Positions 33,093 through 45,100 of a stretch of DNA of 64,000 bases are shown here, in pieces. A program made the translations under genes and the position numbers. Each line of letters starts with the position of its first letter. Positions within the stretch are counted from its first letter, which is position 1. Below the pieces are notes generated by a model. The model saw only the letters and a list, made by a program, of their open reading frames with translations, searched no databases and was not told the origin of the DNA. This stretch comes from Undaria pinnatifida (Eukaryota; Sar; Phaeophyceae; Laminariales; Alariaceae): NCBI GenBank assembly GCA_012845835.1, contig JABAKD010000003.1, forward strand, positions 3,344,212 through 3,408,211, given 5' to 3'.

Positions 33093-33180
33093 TAACCCCT
33101 TTAGAGCCCCCGAACCCCTCCCTATACTAAATCCGAGTAATTTTCCCCCCAAAACGGGGTTTCCAGTTGTAAAGGGGTTG
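33093..33180. mobile_element. 87-base short inverted-terminus element, copy b
   Basis: Starts TAACCCCTTTAGAGCCCCCG and ends TTTCCAGTTGTAAAGGGGTT; reverse complement matches copy a along its length. A diverged third copy is at about 44889-44970. Confidence 0.82.
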
Positions 33181-33199
33181 AGGTCGCATGGACCCTGCC

Positions 33200-34800
33200 A
33201 CTGCTACATCCTGAGCACTGGGTGTGCTATACCGTCCCGATGCAGTGTTGGGGGTGCCCCAGTGAAGGCGGTCCGAGCAAGGCGGCATCCCGATACAAGG
33301 CGGTCAAAAGCGCTTGGCGCGTCTAGGGAGTTGCACTCGTAACCCGGCATGAATATGGCGGCTTTCTCCAATCAGGCAGCCATATTGCTCGGGCACACCA
33401 CCGCCTTTATTGGGGCACCCCTACTGTATCCTATATTACCATCCAGGATATCGGTACTGAGGTCGGTGAGGACAAGCGAGGGTGCCGTGACAATCCCATA
33501 CGAACGCAGAAATACTTCATCCAGGGCGAGTGATCCTTCGGGCCGTCCATAAAATGTAACAAGAGGTACAGTTTATTAGTAGTGGAGTCTGGTGTGTCCG
33601 GCCCGCTTCCACCCGACCGAACCCTGCGTGGAAAACCAATCGTCTGCACGTGTTTGTCCTTTTGCTCCCTACGATTTTTCACTGTGGTGCAGCGACGATT
33701 TTATGCGTTCGCGCGCTGCTCCCCAATGTACTGTGTGAAGAGATGGGTTGGATTACGTGCGGTAGGAGGTTGTCGACTTCAAGATAAAGGAGAGTTAACG
33801 ACGTGTTTGTAATAGATGGCCGCGGCAGGCGGGGTGGCTGCTTTCTAAGAGTGCGTGTGTTGCTGTCGGTTGCCCGTCTCGTGGCCGTCGCGCGACTAGC
33901 TTCAGGCGTTTACGAGAGGGCGCTGATGATCGAGATCAATTGGCTCGCGCATGCACGCATGCATGCATACCGTTTTTTTTTCGTAGAGAAGCCCAAGGCA
34001 TGGGCTGGAGGACGAAGGAGATAATTCAACATTTAGAAGTGTGAACGAGGTGTGTTGCAGTTGTTTCGACAGCGGGAGCGAAGTACAATTATTACCCTGA
34101 CGTATTTCATGCACAGTATATTCCGAGAGAGCCTCTGTCCGCTCGGAAATGTGCCGAGGCGGATGGTGCTATGTTGGCACAATTGCCGCCTCTGTTGTTC
34201 CCCGCGCATTTCGATCTTGGCTCGGAGATTGCACAGGAGGACGCAAAGTATTCCAGTAGGGGATTCCAACATACACCGAGGCGTTTTCCACCAAGGGTTA
34301 GCACAAAATCCCGAAGCCGCATCATGCTTGCAACCTACATGTGATTTTGAGAATCACCGAGAAATTGGTACCGGTGTTACGCATCCTTGACAGAAACGCG
34401 ATGCATTTGCAAGTCACGCCAGGTAGTTAGAAGATAAATCTTGACTCGTTTTTATTTTGGAACACACTCCTAGCCTCAAGTTGTGAGCACTCGACTTTTT
34501 TTCGCACCTCGCACCCAACCCCGAAAACCCTACACTGCATGCATATAACGCAGCAAAATCTAACAATGTATTCACCCGCGTTGCCCCCCCCCTCTCCGGC
34601 ACATCCTCAACTGGTTGTTTTTTCGAGGTCAAAAACATAGAGTGCCGGTAAGTCGACAGCCTTCTCGCGTGATATTACCTCACACCCCGCTCCACTCACA
34701 GGCTATCAACAGTGGTTCACGACCCGGGGTTTCTCGACTCTACCTCATAGATGCCCTGTCGACGGGGACGGTGCACAATAACTTCGCGTTCGTTGCTCAT
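33200..34800. other. No gene seen
   Basis: Mixed composition with only short frames on both strands. CATGCACGCATGCATGCATA occurs at 33950-33970. Nothing supportable. Confidence 0.55.
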
Positions 34801-34829
34801 CAAGCAACAAGCTAGCTCGTCACTTGCTT

Positions 34830-35350
34830 GAACTACGTCCGCTGCTGCCAACGACTCGCCGTCACGTACAGCATTTATTTCGTCAAACGATAAACCGAAA
34901 GTAGCTAAAGTAGCCTGCGAAGAGACTGCCTCCGATACTCGATGCTGCCAACGATGGGCCGACACGGACAGCATTGATGTGTTCCAGCGACCCACGAAGA
35001 TAAACCGAAGTAGACCACGAAAAGAGCCTACTTCCGCTACTCCGCGTGCTGCCAGCGACTGCCGGCCGTCTAGTATAGCCTTTCGCCAAGCAAGACAACA
35101 AAAATGGCAACTGTTGCGCACGAAGACACCCTTTCTGTTACTCTGTGCTGCCAACAACTTGTTGTCGAGTACACACAGCGTTTCGTCAAGCGACAAGCCA
35201 AAGAGCAACGAAAAGGAGAGCCCAACAAGAAACCGATTCCACTTCTCAGCACCAGTACTGCTAACGGCGGGCTGTCCATGCCATTTAGCATTTCGTCATG
35301 CGACGAACTAAAAGTAGCAAACGTAGCCCACGAAAGAAAAGCCCACGAAC
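34830..35350. repeat. ~100-113-base diverged tandem array, five units
   Basis: GCTGCCAACGA-type motifs at 34844, 34944, 35048, 35147 and about 35260, each followed by CAGCATTTATTTCGTCAAAC-like and ACCGAAAGTAGC-like text. A solitary unit lies at 37725-37805. Confidence 0.8.
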
Positions 35351-36259
35351 AATAAAAAGTAGAAACATACGGTGATTACGTCGGGTTATCCGACAGGAAA
35401 TTGCGGGATATTGTTGTATGGGAATGATACGTGGAACATTCCTTTGGGTCCTTGTGGACTGCTGAAAACAACCCTAGGAACATTCTGGTGTTAGCAATAT
35501 GAAATTTTAGTGCTTCGAAAGAGTACCCCGTGATTCGTCGAGCCGAGCACGTAGGCTTCGCACACCGGCGCCTACCAGCTCACTCCATCTCTTCCCCTCG
35601 GATCAGCATCTGGGACAAGTTGATAAAGGCATCTACATACCATCCTCTTCAAACTGTGTGTTGCAGTGAAGCTACCGCCCCGAGACTGGTGTGCTGGAAG
35701 CAGATTATTCTTCACATAATGGATTGATTTCAACATCGTCGTGAAGCATTATAATTGCCGTCCCATCCCGTCGCGAATATATATACATATATATATCTGT
35801 ATACCTTCCCGTGCCGCCGTCAAAATCTATACTTGCCGTCCCGCCATGCCGACAAAACCTAACGTTAACGTCCCGTCCCGCCGCCACCGACATTTCCGTC
35901 ACGTCAAGATGCCGTGGCGGTCACTCCGCTGTCTGATGGCTGCTGTCGTCTCCCGCGATATAATTACGTTTTTATTCGAACATTGCTGTTTTAAAAAACA
36001 AAAAAAAATCACAATTCATTGTTCGTACGGTTTTTCGTGATTACGTTTTTGGCATTCTTGTAGTTACAAAAAAAAAAAGAAGCGAAATACGAAAAAAAGA
36101 AGCACGAAATGCGAAATACCGGGTAGGAGGTACTACAGCAGAGTCGACCTGAAAGGCATCAGACACCACACCACACCCTACACCTCAACACCGCCGCCAC
36201 CGCCACGAGCAACCGAACACCGCCACGGGACGATGAGTGCCTTCCTAACAAGCGTGGCA

Positions 36260-36370
36260 GACCAATCAGCACCAGAACCAGCACCAATACCAACACCAGC
36301 GCCAGCACCAGCACCAGCATCAGCACCAGCACCAGCACCAGCACCAGCACCAGCGCTGGCATCACCACCA
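36260..36370. repeat. CCAGCA hexanucleotide array
   Basis: About 100 bases of ACCAGC/ACCAGCGCC units, translating as an Ala-Pro repeat on the plus strand. The 216-residue ORF spanning it has no support as a gene. Confidence 0.88.
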
Positions 36371-37199
36371 CCACCAGCACCACCGCCCACCACCCCGGCC
36401 ACCTCCACCACAGCACAAGAAACGCAGCCATCAGTACAGCCAACCACCAGCACCACACCGCCAGCGCAGCCACCAGAAAAGGGACGAGCCGGCACGGTAA
36501 CATTCTGGGGGAAGGGTGCGGAAGACTCCAAAAGGCGTCGCTCGTGTGGCAAAACTTCTCGGAGCTTCGAGGCGGCATCGTGCTCGAAAAAACGATGTGA
36601 AGTGCACAGTCAGCCACAAAAGTTTCCCGCCAAAAGAAAAATATACACGGTCCCGTCCTGCTGTAAAAAAAACGGTACCATCCCGTCCCATCGTGAAAAA
36701 AAAAGTACCGTCCCGTCCCGCCGTGAAAACTTATATGTACCGTCCGTTCCCGAAAAAACAAGTCATTGTACGCTACCGTCCCGTCCCGTGGAGAATTTTC
36801 ACACCCACAGCCCAGTCCCGCCCATATTTGATGTTTATAACGTCCCGTCCATGTTTCAATTGTTTTCTCGCCAGGTGGGTTAAAACACTCCAGTTCCGTT
36901 CCGTCTCGATCCTTGCCCACTGTGATAAAACTTGGAAATGCCCAGGACTTTTTGCGGGTTTGATCACTTCTCACGGGCCGGGTCAGGGTGATCCGACCCG
37001 ACCCGACCCGACCCCACTCGTGATATTGGAACACGTCTTGACCCGACCCTACCCAGCCCATCAGGTTTTCGAACACTTCCTGACCCGTCCCGACTCGAAC
37101 CGTGATATTTTGAAGCCTCCTGACTCGTACAAGTCGCTGGTAATTTCCAGGACGTTTTGCGGGTCTGGCCACTTTTCCCACGTCTGGCCGGGTAAGGGT

Positions 37200-37590
37200 G
37201 GCCCAACCCGACCCGACCCGGCCCGGCCCGGCCCGACCCGGCCCGGCCCGACCCGATCCGACCCGGCCCGACCCGACCCGACCCGACCCGACCCGACCCG
37301 ACCCGACCCGACCCGACCAGACCCGACCCGACCCGACCCGACCCGACCCGACCCGACCCGACCCGACCCGACCCGACCCGACCCGACCCGACCCGACCCG
37401 ACCCGACCCGACCCGACCCGACCCGACCCGACCCGACCCGACCCGACCCGACCCGACCCGACCCGACCCGACCCGACCCGACCCGACCCGACCCGACCCG
37501 ACCCGACCCGACCCGACCCGACCCGACCCGATCCGACCCGACCCGACCCGACCCGACCCGACCCGACCCGACCCGACCTGACCCGCCCGT
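37200..37590. repeat. ACCCG pentanucleotide array
   Basis: About 390 bases of almost pure GACCC units on the plus strand. Flanks (36960-37160 and 37590-37710) are degenerate GACCCG-rich 45-55-base units such as GTGATATTTTGAAGCCTCCT. Confidence 0.97.
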
Positions 37591-38270
37591 GGTATTTTTC
37601 AATCTTCTGATCCCACACGACCCAACCCGTGGGATTGCGAAGACCCCTTTACCCGACGCGATTTGAGCCGCGGGATGTAGGAAACCTCTTGATCCGAACC
37701 GGCCCGTGAAAAAAAAGGTTATATTTAAGCATTTCGTCGAGCGAAAAATCAAACACACAGTAGCATAAGTAGTCCCTGACGAGACTGCTCCCACCAGCTG
37801 CGCGTGTACTCACGTTCGATTTTTCTCACGGCAAGGCGCTCGTCGTCTACCGTGACGTGGCGAACAGAGTGTTTTTGGTCGTTGTTCGCTGCGTACTGCA
37901 GACGCACAAAAACTGAGCCATGGTCAAGGTTTCACTCAACGTTAATCAATCGGCGTTGTTTACTCTCCTCGAGTGTGGTTGTCGCCGAGGTAAAAAAACA
38001 ACAAGGTGCCGGGGCTGGTGGCTACGTAATAGCTCTCAGTAGCAGCACTAGGCTGCTCCTCTGAACAAATAAACTCGACGTTGAGACATGTGCGGCAAAC
38101 ATCGAAACACCACACCATGCTATGCACCGCTCTTCACAACCCACCCACCCACCCACCCACCCACACAACGTCATGGATGCCATCGCACCACCCGGGTCAA
38201 CGATTTAAAAAACGGCAAAAACGAGCACTGGCTCAAGAGAAATCGACGCGACGTTCCACGAAACTCTTTA

Positions 38271-38585
38271 GCGGTACGTGGCTTCCCATCGTAAATAAAG
38301 CTGGCCCTCAAACCACGCCAAAACGACACACATCCTGGCAAGGTATAACGCCCGACCCGTCAGATCACCAAAACCAACCCTTAACAGGTACGTGGCGTTC
38401 CCGTCGAAAATAACCCAACTGTCAAAATCAACTCAAGAAAAAAATGAGCTGTTGTACGTGGCCTCCCATAGTCAAGCTGGCCCTTGATCCAACCCACGAA
38501 AAAAAACGGGTGCGTCCCGGCAGGGTTCCACGCCCGACCCGTCCGGTCACGCAATACCAACTCTTGGTAGGTTGCCAGCGGCTCC
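38271..38585. repeat. ~181-base tandem duplication
   Basis: GTACGTGGCTTCCCATCGTA at 38274 and GTACGTGGCCTCCCATAGTC at 38455, both continuing to AAGCTGGCCCT and CGCCCGACCCGTC. Confidence 0.82.
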
Positions 38586-38762
38586 ACAGATCAGCGCCAA
38601 AATACTTGAGAAACGTAGACCGCGCATCCCAATGCATCAGGATTTAGACCCGGCCCAGTCACCCAAAAAGAATAGTCATCGCTACATTCGAAAAAAAAAA
38701 AACATCCGCTTCTTTCTCCGCGGTTTCCATCCGCCCCGGTCGAGCTAGAGGCGTCTCATCAC

Positions 38763-38835
38763 CCCCCCGAAAGTCTAGTAATAATCGATCTCCCCAGACC
38801 ACGGATCGTGCGCGCCCCTTCGCTCTTCCTCGGCC
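38763..38835 (-). pseudogene. Decayed copy of UNC119 exon H end
   Basis: Reads AHDPWSGEIDYY with TAG at 38777-38775, against [12 protein letters not shown] with TAG in exon H. The following bases (ACTTTCGG against GCCTTCGG) also match, so the duplicated unit includes 3' flank. Confidence 0.75.
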
Positions 38836-38987
38836 TCCTTCAACCCATCCGGTCAATCAAATTTACCCATCAGTACAAAACAACCACCGCCTTCTTTTGG
38901 GTTTCAATCTTCCCCCCTCGCCCCCCCCATCCCCGAGTTGGATCTGTCCCAGCTGCTGAGAAGGTATCAGGTGTCAGCACCGAAGGC

Positions 38988-39184
38988 CTAGTAGTAATCG
39001 GCCTCCTTGGACCACGGGTCATGTGCGTTCCCTCGCCCGTCCCCAGCTTCCTGCCTCCTCGCGAGCTCGTCGTCGTCCTCCTCCTCGTCGTACTTCCCCC
39101 CCGCCTTTTGTTCTCCGCTTCTGGACCCACCGCCTCCGCTACCGTCCACGTCGTACTCCTCGGCGCCACCGTCTTCCCCGTCAT
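38988..39184 (-). CDS. UNC119: UNC119 exon H, acidic tail and stop
   Basis: Acceptor TCCTGAACAG in phase 1. Reads [19 protein letters not shown], then [18 protein letters not shown], and ends [14 protein letters not shown] with TAG at 38990-38988. Composition and open frame look truly coding. The end of the exon has a decayed copy (AHDPWSGEIDYY, TAG) 210 bases further on. It could belong to another gene, but phase and order fit UNC119. Confidence 0.58.
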
Positions 39185-42100
39185 CTGTTCAGGATGAAGT
39201 TTTTTTCGGCACAAATAAGTCCAGTTCTACTACGATCGTATTCATTCGTGTAGTATGAATACACGAATGTCTTCTCGTCTCCAGTACGGGCACAAACGTT
39301 TTAATGAATTTGTTTGGATCATCGCAACGCACGGGCACGCACACAAGTTGGCCACAGTTACGAATACCCTGCTGCGCGAGCTCCTAGCTACAGCTAAAGC
39401 TATCTTTAATCATGCGAGCGGGTCCGAGGATCTAATTTTGAAGGCACCAAAAAAACAACAGGGGTTTCCACGGGTCATGGACCGCCCCCCGGGTCGGGCC
39501 GAGTCGGGTCGGGTCGGGTCGGGTCGGGTCGGATCGGGTCGGGTCGGGTCGGTCGGGTCGGGTCGGGTCGGGTCGGGTCGGGTCGGGTCGGGTCGGGTCG
39601 GGTCGGGTCGGGTCGGGTCGGGTCGGGTCGGGTCGGGTCGGGTCGGGTCGGGTCGGGTCGGGTCGGGTCGGGTCGGGTCGGGTCGGGTCGGGTCGGGTCG
39701 GGTCGGGTCGGGTCGGGTCGGGTCGGGTCGGGTCGGGTCGGGTCGGGTCGGGTCGGGTCGGGTCGGGTCGGGTCGGGTCGGGTCGGGTCGGGTCGGGTCG
39801 GGTCGGCCAGAAGGTTTCGAATCTCAAGGGCCGGATCGGGTCACCCCGACCCGATCCAACCCGCGAGGGGTGACCCGACCCGTGAAAAAGCCGGAAAAAA
39901 ATAGGGCCTTGGTTTCCGAGGTGGGTAATCCCCGGATTGGGTTTTATTCTAGAGGGATACTTTATCAACCAAATTTGCTAGGGCTTTGGAGGGGTGCTAT
40001 CGGATGGAGTCATCCGTCGATAGGGGCTGCACATTTTTCGCCATAAAAAGGTATACCTTACCGGTTGGTATGAGGATTTTACGAGTACTGTAGTTGTTTT
40101 GGGACCAGCGCGTAGGACCGTTGATCGAGGTACGCGAACGAATGTCTTGCTTAGAAGTAGTGCTTCGGGTGGTGTGGTTGGTATTGAGCTCTTCATGTTG
40201 CTTGGGAGCTCAGAAAGTTCTTAGAATCTGCTGCACCGCTCGCGTGGGACGACTTTACTACAGTACGACCATCCACGATAAAATTATCGACGAGCACCAT
40301 TTGACACCAGTTGCAAACAATCTTGCCGCCACCATGGCTACGGAAAGGGCGGGTACCCCTTGTTTCTACCGTGTCTACCGTGTCGGAGCCACTCGGCCAG
40401 ATGACAGCTGCACCTCAATGAAAACAAGCCTTCCGACGATTGGTTTTTGGCGCGGTGCTAACAAACGATGACCGTTCTGTGGCGGCTTCATGCGGCAAAA
40501 AGAAAACAGCACGAAAAGTTTAGACCGCGAAGGAATAAGGGCGAAACTTGCGCGAATGAACCCGAGCCACTAAAAAACGATGCCCGAAACAAAATCGATC
40601 CCGGTGCCTGGTCGTTCTACGGTAGCCTCCCCAACATTTCTTGAACGAAATCGCCGGTTTCGAAACCAGCTGCAGGCCGCATCTCCTGAAACACGGCACG
40701 CCTTGCCACCCCGATGTCGTCGTTCGATAATCCTTTGCAAAGAAGACATGGAGATAGGTTTTTCAAAGCATGCTTCCTCGTGTCGAGCAGCCATGAAACG
40801 TTCGTCAAAGAAAATCGCTGGTTTGGGGAGGGGGCTATCGTAGAATCAGTCCACCGTGGCCGAGGTGCCGCGCATGCTTCCAGCGACAGCTATGCTACAG
40901 TTACGAAACAGGCCAGCCGTACTCGTAGTGTTAGACCGGGCATACGAGCAAGCAAGTGGGGAGCAGTCGTCGCAGGGTGTGCGAAGCGCGCCCAACTGCA
41001 TGCTGGTATAGACTAAACTTTAATGGTAAACTCGTTTTAGCTATGAACAGTCCGGTGTTACGTTGCCGGGGTACTTGCGCGGTGGCTAATTATTTTTTGC
41101 TTCAGTTGAAGAAAAAAAAAAATGTGTTTTGCTCCCCTTTTCGACAACTCAACTCACGACACCTCGCCTGGAGTTCAAGAACGCCATTTACATCCCAAAG
41201 GGGATCCTTGTATTTTATCAGGAGAAATGAAAACAAAACCAAAGACGGTTAGTTCCGCAAGAAATGTTCCGCACGAATTCCCATTCGTTTTGTCCCAAAA
41301 CACGCGCTAGTAATGTTGTATGCGTTATAGCTTGTTTACTTCACGTACCCTACCAGGAAGTGGCTTTACTCTCATGTCCACGCGACACTCGGAACATTTC
41401 GCGTGTTTTCCGAGATACCAACTATGGTTGAGAGTCATCCGATGCCAGGGGTGCAGCAGATTCTAAGAAATTTCTGAGTTCCCAACATGAGGAAATCTCG
41501 ATGTCTCACCTGCTCACTTGAAACATGGCTTCGAAGACATTCGTTCCCGCGACCCGACCCGACCAACCAACACTTCCGTGCGCTAGTCCGCAAAACAAAC
41601 ACACTCGTAAAATGACCATGCCGACCGATGATTCAATGCTCGAGGAGCTCAACCGTAACGTCATCAGAAAAAAAGCACTTGGCCATAAACGTGTAACCGC
41701 TACCGACGGAAGGCTCTCAACGACGACACGTGCGTGGTTTAGCGACGACACGTGCGTGGTTTAGCGACGACACGTGCCTGGTTTAGCGACAATACAGCTG
41801 AGAAGCGGCACATGCTGCTGTACGGTGGACGCGCAACGTCTTCTTATTTTCTGAGGCTCTTAACCTGTTGAGAAGCTCTTTCTTTTTTTTTTTAGCCTTT
41901 CTCAGAGGTAAGAACTTGATTTAGAAGAAAACCGAAGTGCAACCCGATGAAAAAAAAACCCATGGCCTATACATGGATATACCAAAGACTTATATATCAC
42001 ACTAACAAAAAAAAATAAGAAAACCATTCGCACGATTTTGGGTCACGGAGCTAACTTGCTCACAAAAACGACCCGACCCGACCCGACCCGACCCCTCCCG

Positions 42101-45100
42101 TGAGATGTCAAACACTTCCTGACCCGGCCCGACTCGTCCCGCGAGGTTTTGAAAACCTCCTGAACCGACGACCCGCGGGTCGTGTCATGACCAGCGGGAA
42201 GCCCTGAAAAATACGACGCACCTCTATCATAGAAGGCGCGTTTTTTAATAGTGATATAGTGTGCAGCATACGGTAGCTGCCGCTAAACGCGTGTCTTCCG
42301 ACTGCTTGCTATAGGACCCCGGCCTTCAAATCACCACCTTCTTTTATCTAGCAGGCCGCGTTGCTTCGCTTCATCGTATTTGATGCTGCGATCGTCATTT
42401 ATATATAGGTCAGACAGACATGAACGCAGGTACCCGGGGGGGGGGAGAAGGGAAGACACCTGTGACCATGACCTTGTCCGGACGGTGGCTGAGGGTAAAA
42501 AAAAACTCTACTAATAGTACGAGATGAAGCTGAAGAATAAAATGAGCAGAAAGACAAGAAAAAATATGTGTGCGGCCGCCTCCTGTGGCTCCCAAAACGA
42601 AAAAAAACTAAAGGCATGTTCGCCGGAGGATAAGCCAACAAACACGCACACACAAACGACGGCATGCACCCGTCGTGAAAAGCTCACCAGAATCGTATTT
42701 CGCCGCCTTTTTCGCCCCCTTCGCCCCCGCGTATCGGTCCTGCGGGGAGGAGAGACCATACAACAGAGGTGAAGGGAAGGAGGGGGGGCGAAGGGGAGGG
42801 GGGGGGTAGGGGAGGGGAGGGGAGGGGAGGGGGGGGGAGGGCAGGGGAGGGGAGGGGAGGGGAGGGGAGGGGAGGGGAGGGGAGGGGAGGGGAGGGGAGG
42901 GGAGGGGAGGGGAGGGGAGGGGAGGGGAGGGGAGGGGAGGGGAGGGGAGGGGAGGGGAGGGGAGGGGAGGGGAGGGGAGGGGAGGGGAGGGGAGGGGAGG
43001 GGAGGGGAGGGAAGGGGTGGAGGGAGGAGCAATGAGTTTGGTATGCATCGCGGGTGGTTCGCTGTGGACACGATCGATGAACGATTCCGTTAGGATCGGT
43101 GTATGGCGTCCAAAAAAACGATTGGTGCGACATAATCAATCATCTAGCAATAGCTTGCAGCAGTACGAGATATCACTATGCTACGCGAGTGTCTTAACAG
43201 CCTCGTACGGTGCAGGTCTGACCGACGCCCTGGCATAGCAGCACGGCCAAGGGGAGCGGCAGGGGATTAATTAAATACGCCTTAGCTACGTAGCGCGAGT
43301 GGCACGACCATATTTCTGTAAAAAAAATTTCTGAAGCTTTTGTGAATTTTGGTGTCGACATATGCACCAACGCCGTGGAACTGTTTTCTGCCCTGTGCCA
43401 ACAACAACTGCTTGACTATTTTTTCAACTCCCAATTCCAAGCATTTTGTCTCCATAGCGGGATGCAGGCGGCAGCCCTAACAATGTTAAGTCCGGTAATA
43501 AGCGAGACACAGGGCCACTCGCGCGAGTGGCCCGTAGCGGAGTGGCCTATATTTGCCCAGCAGGTGAACACTATATTATAAAAATTAAAATACACTCCAG
43601 CTGTGAGATCGCATATTTTGGTCAAAACTCATCTTTGCAAGCTGTGTGTGATACTCCGATCGCGCGTATTACGAGTTGTGTGTCCTCATTAAGGATATAG
43701 GTCGGCGATCCCCCTTGCAACTACATTGTGGCTATCAGGGCCAACAGGGTGATGTTAGTCAGTCTGTGCGCGGAAACTATAAAACCCGTTTCTGAGGGGG
43801 ACAAAATCCGAGACAGCTGTGAAAGGAAATAAATGCATCATTTTATCTAGTAAATCCTGTAAGTAGCTGGTAGCTCAATTTGTGCGTGGAAACTATAAAT
43901 CCTTCAAGGGGATAGATCTGACGGTTTTCGAAAGAATGCACCAGTTTATTATTTGGGGGGGGGGGGGGGGGGCGGGGCAGCTCCAATCTGTGCGTGGAAA
44001 CAAAGCCTCACCCATAGTGGGGCTAGGTCAGGCCGAGTTATTTTACGTGACCGATGCTGCAATGGACGCATGCCACGGTTTGGGTGCGAAGATAGTTTCT
44101 TGCCTCGGTTTCGTGACTTAAGACTGATTCTTACTACGATAGCCCCCCTCCCCCAAACCGGCGACTTTGTTTTTTTTAACGAACGTTTCATGGCTGCTCG
44201 ACACGAGGGTGACATGAAAAGAACATAATCTTATACCTTCGTTGTTTGCAAAGGAGTACTACTACTAGTAGTACTATCGAACCTTGCCGTAGGGGTGGCA
44301 AGGGGAACCAAAAGTAGTATTATCGAACCATGACGTAGGGGTGGCAAGGGGAACCATGTTCTAGGAGATACGGTTGGGAGGTGGCTTCAGCACCGGCGAT
44401 TTCGTTGAAGAAAAAAAGGTAAGGGGTGGGCTATCGTAGAACGACTGTTAAGAAGCTCTACACCTCAACCAAACGAAAAAAAAACGAAAAAAAGGTTGCA
44501 GCACCAAATAACAAACCAAGGGCCTACAGTAGGTATACAACGAAAGCTAAGAACAAGAGCGATGTCCAGATGATGAGAGTCATCCTACACGCTAGGTACG
44601 GGGGGGAGTGCAGCCAGATTTTCAGAACTTTTCGAGCTACTACAAAAAACACGAGGAGAGCTAGCTCAACACCTCTTACACACCGAAAAACGACTTCGAA
44701 GATGTCACGTTCGTTGGCGCAACCCGACCAACGCCTCTCTAAGCGCTCCAAAACAAATTACCGTACCAACGTCTCGCTATGCACCCTTGAGGAGCTCAAC
44801 CGCACTATAGAGGCCAGAAAAAAAACATGTAGCCCAAAAAGTGCACAGCACCTATCGCACTGTAGATGGATGACTATACGCTGGGGTTAACGCCTTCACT
44901 ACTGGAAACCCATTTCTTTTACAAGTTCACTTGAAGTTAGTATGGGAAGGGATTTTCAGGGCTCAAAAAGGGGGCTAAGTTGCCCCGTCGTTCAAAACCA
45001 ATCTTGTAGTCAAAATGTGCCACCGTTCTGTGCCGCCTTTGTCGCAGCACGCGTCAATGGTCACGTCAATGGTCACTATTATCCCTGTAAACTGAGGGTA

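Noticed and set aside
34717-35208. 163-residue minus-strand frame with repeated motifs
   Set aside because: Follows a diverged ~100-base tandem repeat; frames are not conserved between units.
36159-37181. 340-residue minus-strand frame with Val/Leu repeats and 216-residue plus-strand Ala-Pro frame
   Set aside because: Driven by the CCAGCA hexanucleotide array and CGTCCC repeats; no domain recognised.
36516-37610. Long plus-strand frame of TRPDP repeats and its minus-strand partners of GRVGS repeats
   Set aside because: Direct translation of the ACCCG array, open in several frames on both strands because a 5-base unit gives a 15-base frame period without stops. Not a gene.
39255-40046. 263-residue plus-strand frame
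   Set aside because: Mostly the GGGTC array; flanks show no coding character.
42511-43139. PLPSPP and GEGRGG repeat frames
   Set aside because: Translations of the GGGGA array; only exon G (42688-42739) is supported.
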